Below are positions 33,363 through 42,512 of a stretch of DNA of 64,000 nucleotides, piece after piece; within the stretch, counting starts at the first letter, position 1, and every line of letters starts with the position of its first letter. The translations under genes were made by a program, and so were the position numbers. The DNA comes from Actinobacteria bacterium OV320 (lineage in GTDB: Bacteria > Actinomycetota > Actinomycetes > Streptomycetales > Streptomycetaceae): positions 310,001 to 374,000 of the forward strand of contig LJCX01000019.1 of assembly GCA_001298545.1 (NCBI GenBank), read 5' to 3'. The notes below the pieces were generated by a model, which did no database searches, was not told where the DNA came from, and was given only the letters and a program-made list of their open reading frames with translations.

Positions 33363-34587
33363 CCACACCCACCAGGCCGCCGACCGCCTTCGCGTCCGGC
33401 TTGAGCACATAGGTCGACAGGGCGGCGGGGCGGGGCACGTCGGAGAAGTCCTGCGGGGAGCCGAGTCCGGTGTCGACGCTCTTCTGCCCGCGGTGCGCCT
33501 TCACCACGTCCTCCCGGGCGAGGCTGCCGGCCGCGCAGGCCTTCTTGAGGTCGGCGCCCAGCAGTTGGGCCGCGTTGTAGCCGGACAGCACCCCGGAGTC
33601 CACCGGGGAGGCCGGGTACTTCTTCCCGTACGCGGCCACCATCTTCTGGACGCCGGGCAGGTCCGAGCTGACGGCGGGCGCCGCACTGACCACGTTCAGC
33701 AAGCCCAGCAGGGCCGGTGCCGCGGGCGTCTTCAGCAACTGCGGAGCGTAGCCGGGCGCGCTGCTGACGACGGGCACCTTCAGTCCGCGGGAGGCGGCGA
33801 CCCCGACCAGGGAGGCGGTCTGGGCCGGGCCCGCGCTGATCAGGACGGCCTTCACGCCCGCCTTGCTCAGCGCCGACACCTGAGCGGTCAGATCCGTGTC
33901 CGTCGCCTTGATCTTCTGCGGGACGATCTTCAGCCCGGCCTTCTCGGCCGCCCAGGTCGAACCCTCCAGGGCGTTCGCGCCGTAGTCGCCCTCGAAGTAG
34001 ACGTGTCCGATGGAGTCACCCTTGGCGAGGCCCTTGGTGCGGGTGAGGAAGTCGACGGCCGTGATCATGTCGACGTCGTAGGTGGTGCCCATGACCTGGA
34101 CGGAGTCCTTGCCCAGCAGGGAGGCCGCCCAGGCCTGCGGGAAGGTGAGCAGGTGGTCGCGCTCGATGTCGTCGAGGAGGGCGGCGACGACGGGGGATCC
34201 GATGACCTGCGGCAGCGCGACCACGTCCGGGGAGAGGTCGGCGTAGGCGGTGACCGCCTTCTGGACGTCGTAGCCGTGGTCCTTGACGACGATCTCGACC
34301 TTGCGGTCGCAGATGCCGCCGGCGGCGTTGGTCTCGTCGGCCCACAGCTGCTGGGCCTGCACGATGCTCTTGCCGAGGGTGGCGTAGGGGCCGGTCAGGT
34401 CGGTCAGGGCGCCGAGCTTGATGGTCTTCGCGGTCACGCCCGGGCCGGACTTGACGCCGTCGGCGCTGTCGGAGCCGCTGTCGCCGTCCGCCTTGGAGCT
34501 GCAGCCGGTGGCCGCGACGAGCAGGGCCGCGAGCGCGGCGGCGAGGAAGGTTCCGGGGACGCGGTGTCTGTGGTGCGTGCGGTTCAC
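33310..34587 (-). CDS. Branched-chain amino-acid-type ABC transporter substrate-binding lipoprotein
   Basis: 425 residues. Signal peptide with lipobox LLVAATGC (Cys is the lipidated residue, about 29), then a periplasmic-binding type 1 (Leu/Ile/Val-binding) domain: IKLGALTDLTGPYATLGKSI, AAGGICDRKVEIVVKDHGYD, HVYFEGDYGANALEG and VLSGYNAAQLLG. GTG start overlaps the livM stop (GTGA), so it is the last gene of the livF-G-H-M operon. Such systems in Streptomyces import amino acids, amides or related compounds. The final codons are duplicated downstream. Confidence 0.9.
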   Translation of the reverse strand: MNRTHHRHRVPGTFLAAALAALLVAATGCSSKADGDSGSDSADGVKSGPGVTAKTIKLGALTDLTGPYATLGKSIVQAQQLWADETNAAGGICDRKVEIVVKDHGYDVQKAVTAYADLSPDVVALPQVIGSPVVAALLDDIERDHLLTFPQAWAASLLGKDSVQVMGTTYDVDMITAVDFLTRTKGLAKGDSIGHVYFEGDYGANALEGSTWAAEKAGLKIVPQKIKATDTDLTAQVSALSKAGVKAVLISAGPAQTASLVGVAASRGLKVPVVSSAPGYAPQLLKTPAAPALLGLLNVVSAAPAVSSDLPGVQKMVAAYGKKYPASPVDSGVLSGYNAAQLLGADLKKACAAGSLAREDVVKAHRGQKSVDTGLGSPQDFSDVPRPAALSTYVLKPDAKAVGGLVGVEDAHEAPGVTEYLAGRS

Positions 34588-35696
34588 GGGGTGGGCTCCT
34601 TGGTTCGGACGGCGGAGGCGGATGGACGGGTGGCGGGCGCCGGGGCCGGGGCGGCGGGGCGCAGACGGGTGCGGACACGGCGGGTGATGCCGGTCAGTCC
34701 GTCGGGGGCGTACAGCAGGACCAGGACGATCGCCGCGCCGTAGAGGTAGCGGGCGGCCTCGGTCGGACCCACCCCGCCTTCGGTGGTGCCGGGGGCGGTC
34801 ACCAGGGGCAGCTGGTCGGCGTAACGGGTCATCAGCAGGGGCAGCGCGGTGACGAAGACGGCACCCGCGGCGGCCCCGGCCACCGAGCCGAGTCCGCCGA
34901 TCACGATCATCGCCAGGTAGTCGACCGAGAGGGCCAGGCCGAAGTAGTCGGGGACGACCCGCCGGAAGGCCAGCGCGAGCAGCACCCCCGCCAGGCCCGC
35001 GTACATCGACGACACGACGAAGGCCGACGCGCGGTGGCGGGCGACGTCGACGCCCATCACCGCGGCCGCCGTCTCGCTGTCGCGCAGGGCCGCGAGGGCA
35101 CGCCCCGGGCGTCCGCGCAGGAGACCGCGCGCGGTCCACCAGGTGCCGGCCAGCAGGGCGAGACCGAGGAACCACAGGCGTTCCTCGGCGCCGAACGGCA
35201 CGCCGAGGACGACGAGTCCGCCACCGTCGTCGCCGAAGGAGAACCCGCCGAGGCTCAGCGGGGGCACGGAGCGGCCGTTGAACCCGCCGGTGACGGAGTC
35301 GGCGGTGAGCAGCACGTGGTGGCCCAGGAAGACCAGGGCGAGCGTGGCGACGCCCAGGTAGATGCCGCGCACCCGGCCGGCCACGGGACTGAACAGTCCG
35401 CCCGCCGCCCCGGCGAGCCGCACGGCGAGCAGGGCGGCGAGCCCGGTCGGCAGTCCGGGGCCGGGTTCTCCGGCCAGCCAGGTGTAGCCGTAGGCGCCCA
35501 CCGCGAGGAAGAAGGCGTGCCCCAGGGAGAGCTGGCCGGCGGTGCCGGTGAGCAGGCCGAGGCCGACGGCGCCGATGGCGGCGGCCATCGAGAACAGGCC
35601 GATGCGCAGCCAGAAGGCGTCCAGGTAGAAGGGCGGCGCGCACAGGAGGAGGGCGGCCAGGAGCACGACGGCGCCCTTGGGGATCCGCTCAGACAC
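34584..35696 (-). CDS. Branched-chain amino-acid-type ABC permease, LivM-like
   Basis: 370 residues with about ten transmembrane helices. LivM signature GTAGQLSLGHAFFLAVGAYGYTW near the N-terminus, and the cytoplasmic coupling loop ALRDSETAAAVMGVDVARHRASAFVVSSMYAGLAGVLLA, in which E-x-x-A-x-x-x-G contacts the ATPases. GTG start at 35696 overlaps the end of the LivH-like gene. It pairs with the LivH-like permease as the membrane channel. Confidence 0.92.
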   Translation of the reverse strand: MSERIPKGAVVLLAALLLCAPPFYLDAFWLRIGLFSMAAAIGAVGLGLLTGTAGQLSLGHAFFLAVGAYGYTWLAGEPGPGLPTGLAALLAVRLAGAAGGLFSPVAGRVRGIYLGVATLALVFLGHHVLLTADSVTGGFNGRSVPPLSLGGFSFGDDGGGLVVLGVPFGAEERLWFLGLALLAGTWWTARGLLRGRPGRALAALRDSETAAAVMGVDVARHRASAFVVSSMYAGLAGVLLALAFRRVVPDYFGLALSVDYLAMIVIGGLGSVAGAAAGAVFVTALPLLMTRYADQLPLVTAPGTTEGGVGPTEAARYLYGAAIVLVLLYAPDGLTGITRRVRTRLRPAAPAPAPATRPSASAVRTKEPTP

Positions 35697-36585
35697 GAGC
35701 CGCTCCCCTCGCGCCGAACAGTCCGGTGGGCCGCACCAGCAGGACGGCCACCATGACGGCGTACGGGGCGACGTCGCCGAACCCCTCGCCCAGCACGTGC
35801 AGTTCGGACTGGTAGCCGGCCGCCAGCGCCTCGGTCAGGCCGATCAGCAGGCTGCCGGCCAGGGCGCCCGGTGGGGAGGTGAGGCCGCCGAGGATCGCGG
35901 CCGGGAAGGCCTTGAGGGCGATCTGGCCGGTGGTCCGTTCCAGCCCGGGTGCGGGGAACGCGGCGAGGAACACGGCGGCCAGCGCGGCCAGGGCGCCGGC
36001 CAGGCACCAGGCGAGCATCCGCACCCGGCTCAGCCGTACGCCCATCAGGGCGGCCGCCTCGGTGTCCTCCGCGGCGGCCCGCAGGGACAGGCCCCAGGAC
36101 GTGTAGCGGAACAGGGCGAAGACGGCGCCGATGGCGAGCGCGGAGACGGCGATCGCCGCGAGCCGGCTGTCCGCGACGGTCACGGAGCCCAGGCGGGTCA
36201 CCGAATCGCCCCACGGGTCGCCGAGGGTCAGCAGGTCACCGCCGATGCGCCGGGAGAGGTCGGTGAGCAGCACGATGTCCACCCCGATGGTGACGATGGT
36301 CTGCACATGGGCGGCCTTGGGGTCGGGGTCGCCGCGCTGGAGCAGCAGCCGGTCGAGGGCTCCGGCCAGCGCCGCGGTGGCCAGGACGGACACCGCGAGG
36401 GCGCCGGCGAAACCGAGGTCGTCGTGGAGGACGGCGACGAGGTAGCCGCCGAACAGGAGCAGCGATCCGTGGGCGAAGTTGAGCACCCCCGACGCCTTGA
36501 AGATCACGACGAAGCCGAGCGCGACCAGGGCGTAGACCGCGCCGAGCGCGAGCCCGGTGAGGATGCTGTCGAGGAAGGCGGTCAT
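35689..36585 (-). CDS. Branched-chain amino-acid-type ABC permease, LivH-like
   Basis: 298 residues, about eight transmembrane helices. LivH hallmarks: LGAVYALVALGFVVIFKASG, LNFAHGSLLLFGGY and the coupling loop SLRAAAEDTEAAALMGVRLSRVRM. Start ATG 36585 overlaps the LivG stop (ATGA), and its stop overlaps the LivM start by 8 bp, so the operon is tightly packed. Confidence 0.92.
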   Translation of the reverse strand: MTAFLDSILTGLALGAVYALVALGFVVIFKASGVLNFAHGSLLLFGGYLVAVLHDDLGFAGALAVSVLATAALAGALDRLLLQRGDPDPKAAHVQTIVTIGVDIVLLTDLSRRIGGDLLTLGDPWGDSVTRLGSVTVADSRLAAIAVSALAIGAVFALFRYTSWGLSLRAAAEDTEAAALMGVRLSRVRMLAWCLAGALAALAAVFLAAFPAPGLERTTGQIALKAFPAAILGGLTSPPGALAGSLLIGLTEALAAGYQSELHVLGEGFGDVAPYAVMVAVLLVRPTGLFGARGAARV

Positions 36586-37502
36586 ACGGAGTCCCCTTCG
36601 GAGTCGGTTACCTCTTCGAGGGCGGTGCCCTGTGCGGTGGTGCTCTTCGCGGTGGTGCTCTTCGCGGTGGTGTCCTCGCCGGCGGTTTCCTCGCCGGGGG
36701 TGCCGAGGTAGGCGCGCAGCACTTCGGGATGGCGGCGGACCTCGTCGGGGGTGCCGTGGGCGATGCACCGGCCGAAATCGAGCACCGTGACCTCGTCGGC
36801 CAGCCGCATCACGAGGCCCATGTCGTGCTCCACCAGCAGGACGGACAGGCCGAGTTCCGCGCGGACGGTGTGGATCACCTCGGCCGTCCGGGCGCGTTCG
36901 GCGCCGTTCATCCCGGCCACGGGCTCGTCGAGCAGCAGGACGCGCGGCTCGAGACAGAGCGCTCGGGCGAGCTCCACGCGCTTGCGGTCGCCGTACGACA
37001 GCAGGGCGACGGGCGTCTCGAAGCGGGCCGCCAGTCCGGTGAGTTCGGCGATCTCCCGGGCCCGGGCGAGGTGGGCGCGCTGTTCGCGCACCGCTCGGGG
37101 CAGACGCAGGGCGGTCGCGGCGAAGCCCGCGCGGGAGAGGACGTGCCGGCCGAGCATGAGGTTGTCGGCGACGGTGCCCTCGGTGGTGACGATGTTCTGG
37201 AAGGTACGGGCCACGCCGAGGGCGGCGATCCGGTGGGGCGCGAGTCCGGTGAGTGTCTCGTCGCCGAGCCGGACCTGTCCGGACACCGGGCGGTACAGGC
37301 CGGACAGGACGTTGAAGCAGGTGGACTTCCCGGCGCCGTTGGGGCCGATCAGGGCGTGCACGGACCCCGGGGCTACGGTGAACGACACCGTGTCCAGCGC
37401 GGTCAGGCCGGCGAAGCGCACGGTCACGTCCTGAACCCGGAGTTCGGGAGGTGCTGCCGCGAGACGGCCGGGAGCGGTGGCGGTGGTGGGGCGCAGGCTC
37501 AC
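36582..37502 (-). CDS. Branched-chain amino-acid-type ABC ATPase, LivG-like
   Basis: 306 residues. ATPase motifs: Walker A GPNGAGKST, Q-loop VARTFQNIVT, signature LLSYGDRKRVELARAL (with S-Y-G-D replacing S-G-G-Q, as in LivG), Walker B LLLDEPVAGM, H-loop LVEHDMGLV. The last 40 residues beyond the ATPase are Thr/Glu-rich and contain KSTTAKSTTAQ, encoded by a 15-bp tandem repeat. GTG start overlaps the LivF stop (GTGA). Confidence 0.92.
   Translation of the reverse strand: MSLRPTTATAPGRLAAAPPELRVQDVTVRFAGLTALDTVSFTVAPGSVHALIGPNGAGKSTCFNVLSGLYRPVSGQVRLGDETLTGLAPHRIAALGVARTFQNIVTTEGTVADNLMLGRHVLSRAGFAATALRLPRAVREQRAHLARAREIAELTGLAARFETPVALLSYGDRKRVELARALCLEPRVLLLDEPVAGMNGAERARTAEVIHTVRAELGLSVLLVEHDMGLVMRLADEVTVLDFGRCIAHGTPDEVRRHPEVLRAYLGTPGEETAGEDTTAKSTTAKSTTAQGTALEEVTDSEGDSV
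36636..36672 (-). repeat. 15-bp tandem repeat in the LivG 3' end
   Basis: GGTGGTGCTCTTCGC occurs at 36636-36650 and 36651-36665, with seven bases of a third copy. Being a multiple of three it adds the pentapeptide repeat TTAKS to the protein's tail without a frameshift. Confidence 0.9.
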
Positions 37503-38281
37503 GCGGCCCCCTGGTCGCCGGCGTCGTCACCGAGGTAGAGACGCCGTACCGCGTCCGTGCTCGCGAGGTCGTCGGCCGGGCCGGACAGCCGGACCTCGCC
37601 CACTTCCAGGACGTAGGCGTGGTCGGCGAGGGACAGCGCCATGCCCGCGTTCTGTTCGACCAGCAGGACGGCCGTGCCCTGGGCGTTGATCTCCCGGATC
37701 ACCTCGGCGATCCGGAACACCATGCGCGGGGCCAGGCCGAGGGACGGCTCGTCGAGCAGGAGCAGCCGTGGTGCGGCCATCAGGGCCCGCCCGATGGCCA
37801 GCATCTGCTGCTCTCCCCCGGACAGCAGACCGGCCGCCTGCCGACCGCGCTCGGCGAGCACGGGGAACAGCGTGTACACGCGGTCGCGGGCCTCCCGGAC
37901 CTGTTCGGGTGCCCGTCGGCCGAGGCCGAGGCCGCCGGTGCGCAGGTTCTCCTCCACGGTCAGGCCGGCGAAGACCCGGCGGCCCTCCGGGACCTGGACG
38001 ACGCCGGCCCGTACCGCCGCCACCGGGTCACGGCCGTCCAGGACCGTGTCTCCGTAGCGGACGAGGCCGGCCGTGACGGTGCCGCGGTGCAGGCGCAGGG
38101 TGCCCGACACCGCCCGCAGCAGCGTGGACTTGCCGGCGCCGTTGGCGCCCAGCAGCGCCACGACCGCGCCGTGCGGGACGGTCAGGGACACGGAGCGCAG
38201 GGCTGACAAGGCCCGCCCGTACGTCACGTCGAGACCCTCGACGTGCAGCGCGGGCCGCTCCTGCGGGGGTACTCCGGGCAT
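37499..38281 (-). CDS. Branched-chain amino-acid-type ABC ATPase, LivF-like
   Basis: 260 residues. Walker A GANGAGKST, Q-loop VVQVPEGRRVF (the LivF-specific variant), signature LLSGGEQQMLAIGRAL, Walker B LLLDEPSLGLAP, H-loop LVEQNAGMAL. Start ATG 38281 with a GAGGAG site. First gene of the five-gene importer operon; the promoter should lie just upstream, between 38282 and about 38450. Confidence 0.93.
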   Translation of the reverse strand: MPGVPPQERPALHVEGLDVTYGRALSALRSVSLTVPHGAVVALLGANGAGKSTLLRAVSGTLRLHRGTVTAGLVRYGDTVLDGRDPVAAVRAGVVQVPEGRRVFAGLTVEENLRTGGLGLGRRAPEQVREARDRVYTLFPVLAERGRQAAGLLSGGEQQMLAIGRALMAAPRLLLLDEPSLGLAPRMVFRIAEVIREINAQGTAVLLVEQNAGMALSLADHAYVLEVGEVRLSGPADDLASTDAVRRLYLGDDAGDQGAA

Positions 38282-38852
38282 CGCGGCTCCTCGGGTCCGT
38301 GCCGGCGGGCACGGAGTTTCTGGGGAAGGGGAGCTCACGACAGCACGCCGGAGGAGGGCCGGTACAGGCGCGGACGCGGGGTCGCTGCGCCACCCCAACG
38401 GGAGGTCGGCGGGGTTGTGCGGCTGCCCAGGCGAACGGACCGCGGATACCCGCCCAGAGGCGGGACACGAGTGACCAGAGGTCGGGCCGGGGTCTCTGGG
38501 AAGAGGTGGGCCGCAGGGTGCGGTGGGCGTACCCAGTGGGCCGGGGACCGGAGTTCAGTGTGCGGGCCCGGGACACCCCCGTGGCCGGGCATCGGTCGGT
38601 GGCGCGGGAGAGCCGGCGGGGCGCCGACACGCCCGGGGAGCCGGCCCGCCGGCCACCGCCGGCATGCGGTCCGCGCCGGCAGCGCGGACCCGGACGGCAC
38701 GGACGGCACGGCCGGAGGGGCCGGAGGGGCCGGAGGGGCCGGAGCCGACGGCACCGATGGCACGGACGGCGGAGTGACTGTACGGACGGCGGAGCGGGCC
38801 GGGTGCCGCCGGGCTCAGTGGCGGCACCCGGGACTGCCGGCCCGCCGTCGCG
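38282..38852. other. 571-bp gap upstream of livF
   Basis: Holds the presumed liv promoter and the 3' flank of the acyltransferase gene. Positions 38696-38770 are a low-complexity patch: CACGGACGG twice and GGCCGGAGG in four tandem copies. Open frames on both strands are GC-rich shadows; I see no gene. Confidence 0.5.
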
Positions 38853-40130
38853 TCACTTCGCGCGTCGCGCCTTGCTCCTGTGGCCGTCGGGCCACAGGCG
38901 TGGCTTCCTCTTCGCCGCGATGTCCTCGATCCAGCCGGTCGCGAGGATCATCACCGCGATGAGGGGCCAGACCAGCAGGAACATCCACAGCATGTAGCTG
39001 GAGTCGAGGGCGGCCGTGCCGCTCCCGCTCTCCATGAAGGGGAGTCCGTACGCCAGGTCGATGATCGGGACCGTGGCCATGATCAGCAGGTTGTGCCACA
39101 GGTAGATCGTGACGGCGCGGTTGTTGGAGAGCGTGATCAGCCTGTCCCAACGGGCCAGCCCGGACGGGAGTTCCTGCCACGAGGGCGAGTACTGGAGCAG
39201 GATCACCACGAACCCGAAGGACCAGGCCGCCTGGGCGAGCGGGATGTCGTTGAGGTCCCAGCCGTCCGGTCCCAGGTGCCCCGAGGCCCACCACAGGCCG
39301 AAGGCCATGACGAGCGCGGAGCCGGAGACCGCTGCGTAGCGGGGTATGCGCGCGAGCACCCCCTCCTGGTGGGCGAAGCCCAGCACCCAGCAGCTGCCGT
39401 AGACGGCGAAGTCGCTGACCGCGTTGCCGGTCTCGCCGGGTATGGACACGACGCCCGTGCCCACGACCGCCGTCAGCGCCAGCGGCGCGAACAGCGTGAC
39501 CCAGGGCGCCCGGCGGAACGCCCACAGCAGCAGCGGCGAGGCGAGCACGAACCACAGGTAGGCCCGCAGGTACCAGAGCACACCCGCCGCCTGGACCGCC
39601 CAGGTGTTCTCCAGCAGGCCGGACTTGGAGCCGATGTCCCACGGGAACGGAGGCGCGCCGAGCGGGACGATGTAGTTGAGCAGTTCGACGACGCCCAGGG
39701 TGCCCCCGTGGTCGGGGTCGTCCAGCGGGTTCCAGCCGCCCGCGAACATCAGCGTCAGGACGACCGCCCCGAACAGCCACAGCGGTGGCAGCAGCCGCCG
39801 GACGCGGTCGCGGATCACGCCCAGCGGCGGACGCTTCAGCGAGCGCGCCATCAGCGAGCCCGCCAGGGCGAACATGACGCCCATGGACGGGAACAGCACG
39901 GTGAGCCAGGCCCAGCCGAACAGGTGGTAGACGACCACACGGACCAGAGCGATCGTGCGCAGCAGGTCGAGGTAGCGGTCGCGTCCCGGCTTCTTGGCGG
40001 CCGTCGTGCCCACGGCCCCCGCCGTGGCGGGTGGTTCCGGGAGGGCCCCCGCGGTCCGCTGCTGCGGGACGCCGAAGGCCGGCGTCCGCTCGGGACCCGT
40101 GTTCGTCCCGGTCGGGTAACCCTGGGTCAT
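38853..40130 (-). CDS. Membrane acyltransferase (acyltransferase 3 family)
   Basis: 425 residues with about ten transmembrane helices. The family's N-terminal RDRYLDLLRTIALVRVVVYH contains the conserved R-x-x-x-L-D and the active-site His after the first helix; GVMFALAGSLMARSL and RLLPPLWLFGAVV follow. Such enzymes acetylate or otherwise acylate exopolysaccharides or cell-wall sugars. Start ATG 40130 overlaps the stop of the deacetylase-glycosyltransferase gene (ATGA), so it should act on the same polymer. Confidence 0.85.
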   Translation of the reverse strand: MTQGYPTGTNTGPERTPAFGVPQQRTAGALPEPPATAGAVGTTAAKKPGRDRYLDLLRTIALVRVVVYHLFGWAWLTVLFPSMGVMFALAGSLMARSLKRPPLGVIRDRVRRLLPPLWLFGAVVLTLMFAGGWNPLDDPDHGGTLGVVELLNYIVPLGAPPFPWDIGSKSGLLENTWAVQAAGVLWYLRAYLWFVLASPLLLWAFRRAPWVTLFAPLALTAVVGTGVVSIPGETGNAVSDFAVYGSCWVLGFAHQEGVLARIPRYAAVSGSALVMAFGLWWASGHLGPDGWDLNDIPLAQAAWSFGFVVILLQYSPSWQELPSGLARWDRLITLSNNRAVTIYLWHNLLIMATVPIIDLAYGLPFMESGSGTAALDSSYMLWMFLLVWPLIAVMILATGWIEDIAAKRKPRLWPDGHRSKARRAK

Positions 40131-42328
40131 GCGACAGGCCTCCGGTCGTTGGTGCTGCCGGTGTGCTGACGCGGCGCGGGACCGCCCGGCGCCTCGACGG
40201 CGCCGGTGCGGCGCAGCTTCTGCCAGCGCAGCCGGCCGCCGGTGAGGGCGGTGATCCAGGACTGGAGCAGCACGACGTACATGAGCTGGCGGTAGAGGAT
40301 CTGCTGGAGGGGCAGCGAGATCAGGTGGATCATGCGTTCGCGGTCGAGCCGGAAGGCGTAGGCCGCGCAGACCGCCTGGACGGCGAGGACGCCCAGCCAG
40401 GCCACGATCGTCTTCTGGGTGGGGCCGAAGACCACTCCGTAGAGGAGGAAGACGTCGATGAGCGGGGCCAGCAGCGGGGCCAGGACCATGAACAGCGAGA
40501 CGAACGGCAGACCCACGCGGCCGAACCGGCCGGACGGGCCGCGCTCGAAGACCGCCCGGCGGTGCTTCCAGATCGCCTGCATGGTGCCGTACGACCAGCG
40601 GTAGCGCTGGGACCACAGCTGCTGCACCGACTCCGGGGCCTCGGTCCAGGCGCGCGCCTTCTCCGCGTAGACCACCTTCCAGTTGTCGCGGTGCATGGCC
40701 ATGGTGATGTCGGTGTCCTCGGCGAGGGTGTCGTCGCTCATGCCGCCGACCCGCTCCAGGGCCGAGCGGCGGAAGGCGCCGACCGCGCCGGGGATGGTGG
40801 GCATGCAGCCCAGGACGTCGTACATCCGGCGGTCGAGGTTGAAGCCCATCACGTACTCGATGTGCTGCCAGGCGCCGATCAGCGAGTCCCGGTTGCCGAC
40901 CTTGGCGTTGCCGGCCACGGCGCCGACCTTCGGGTCGCCGAAGGGCTGCACCAGTTCGCGGACGGTGGACGGCTCGAAGACGGTGTCGCCGTCCATCATC
41001 ACGATGAGGTCGTACCGGGCGTTGGCGATGCCCCGGTTGAGGGCCGCGGGCTTGCCCGCGTTGTGCTGGCGGACGACCCGGACGTTCGGCAGGGCCATGG
41101 CCTCCACGATCAGCGCGGTGCCGTCGGAGGAACCGTCGTCGATGACGAGCACCTCGATGGGGTGCTCACTCGCCATCAGCGAGCGGACGGTGTTCTCGAT
41201 GCACTTGGCCTCGTTGTACGCCGGCACCAGCACCGACACCGGTTCGGTGACCGGCGGGCCCCAGCTGAACCCGGGCCGACGCACCCTGCGGGCGTGCAGG
41301 GCGGACAGCAGCAGCATGAGCACGAACCGGCTGATGACCAGGACACCGATCACCGAGAGGCCGACCATCAGTACCCCGGTGATGTTCTCGGCGGCTCCGA
41401 CGAGGAAGATCCAGGCCTTGCCCTTCCACAGATCGAGACCGGTGACGGGGGTGTGTGCGCTGGGCGCGCCGAGGGCCTCGGTGAGATTCTCGAACTCGTA
41501 GCCACGGGACTTGAGTTCGGGCAGGAACCGGTCCAGCGCCTGGACCGTCTGGTGACGGTCGCCGCCGGAGTCGTGCATCAGGACGATCGCGCCCTTGCCG
41601 CCCTTGGGCGTGGCGCGCCTGATGATCTCCTCGACGCCGGGCTTCTTCCAGTCCTCGCTGTCGGTGTTGTTGACGACGGTCAGATAGCCGAGTGAGCCGA
41701 TGTACTCGGTGACCGGCCAGGACTTGTCGTCCATCGCGTCGGCGAAGGACGAGTAGGGCGGGCGGAACAGCGAGGTGCGGGCGCCCGCCGCGCCGGCCAG
41801 CGCGAGCTGGTTCTGGGACAGCTCCCAGGAGATACGTTTCTTCGACTGGTAGGAGAGGTCGGGGTGGTTGAAGGTGTGCAGGCCGACCTCGTGACCCTCG
41901 TCGACCATCCGCTGGACCAGGTCCGGGTAGCGGGAGGCCATGGTGCCGGTGACGAAGAAGACGGCGTGCGCGTGGTGCATCTTGAGCACGTCCAGGACCT
42001 TGGGGGTCCAGACCGGGTCGGGTCCGTCGTCGAAGGTCAGGACCAGCCGGTGGTCGGGCACCTCGCGGCTGGTGCTGCGGCCACCCCGGCTGTCGATGAC
42101 CGGGCCGCCGTCCAGGATCTCGTCGGGCACCTTGTCGGCGGACGCCTCGGGCTGGACGCGGTGGTCGGCGAGGATCTCGCTGTGGACGTAACCGCGCACC
42201 ATCAGCATCGCCATCATCGCGACGAGGACGAGGCTGGGCAGCATCAGGCGCATCGGTACACGGCGGCGCCGGGCGGCGCTGTCACGGGCCGCGGCTGCGG
42301 CCCTGCGACGGCGGGCGGGGAATGCCAT
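40127..42328 (-). CDS. Polysaccharide deacetylase-glycosyltransferase 2 fusion (MatB-like exopolysaccharide synthase)
   Basis: 733 residues. After an Arg-rich start and one helix, a NodB-type deacetylase (about 90-290) has LTFDDGPD (Asp100-Asp101), HTFNHPD (His151, His155) and RPPYS. Another helix and a GT2 domain follow (about 362-640): VSVLVPAYNE, VIDDGSSDGT, MMDGDTV (446-448), TLAEDTD and QRYRW (574-578), the processive-synthase motifs, ending in further helices. This combination makes and trims beta-1,6-GlcNAc-type polymer, as described for the Streptomyces mat (mycelial aggregation) genes. It is coupled to the acyltransferase; the Ser-rich anchor protein precedes it on the same strand. 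Confidence 0.9.
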   Translation of the reverse strand: MAFPARRRRAAAAARDSAARRRRVPMRLMLPSLVLVAMMAMLMVRGYVHSEILADHRVQPEASADKVPDEILDGGPVIDSRGGRSTSREVPDHRLVLTFDDGPDPVWTPKVLDVLKMHHAHAVFFVTGTMASRYPDLVQRMVDEGHEVGLHTFNHPDLSYQSKKRISWELSQNQLALAGAAGARTSLFRPPYSSFADAMDDKSWPVTEYIGSLGYLTVVNNTDSEDWKKPGVEEIIRRATPKGGKGAIVLMHDSGGDRHQTVQALDRFLPELKSRGYEFENLTEALGAPSAHTPVTGLDLWKGKAWIFLVGAAENITGVLMVGLSVIGVLVISRFVLMLLLSALHARRVRRPGFSWGPPVTEPVSVLVPAYNEAKCIENTVRSLMASEHPIEVLVIDDGSSDGTALIVEAMALPNVRVVRQHNAGKPAALNRGIANARYDLIVMMDGDTVFEPSTVRELVQPFGDPKVGAVAGNAKVGNRDSLIGAWQHIEYVMGFNLDRRMYDVLGCMPTIPGAVGAFRRSALERVGGMSDDTLAEDTDITMAMHRDNWKVVYAEKARAWTEAPESVQQLWSQRYRWSYGTMQAIWKHRRAVFERGPSGRFGRVGLPFVSLFMVLAPLLAPLIDVFLLYGVVFGPTQKTIVAWLGVLAVQAVCAAYAFRLDRERMIHLISLPLQQILYRQLMYVVLLQSWITALTGGRLRWQKLRRTGAVEAPGGPAPRQHTGSTNDRRPVA

Positions 42329-42360
42329 CGGAAGGTGTGCTCCAGAACGGGACAGGAAGG

Positions 42361-42503
42361 GGAGATGAGCGGGGACTGAGCGGGCCGAGCAGGGACTGAG
42401 CGGGGACTGGGCGGGCCGAGTGGGGCTGAGCGGGAGCTGGGCGGGCCGAGTGGGGCTGAGCGGGAGCTGGGCGGGCCGAGTGGGGCTGAGCGGGAGCTGG
42501 GCG
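42361..42503. repeat. 30-bp minisatellite between two exopolysaccharide genes
   Basis: Consensus TGGGGCTGAGCGGGAGCTGG plus GCGGGCCGAG; two and two-thirds perfect copies (42421-42500) preceded by two degraded ones. It lies in the 184-bp spacer upstream of the fusion enzyme's start. Confidence 0.92.
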
Positions 42504-42512
42504 TGAGCGGCG

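Noticed and set aside
38696..38770. Possible collagen-like or Gly-rich gene in the livF upstream gap
   Set aside because: Open only because of the 9-bp GC repeats; no start with a ribosome site and the frame is not kept outside the repeat.
42361..42503. Possible CRISPR array
   Set aside because: Units abut without unique spacers and contain no dyad, so it is a minisatellite.
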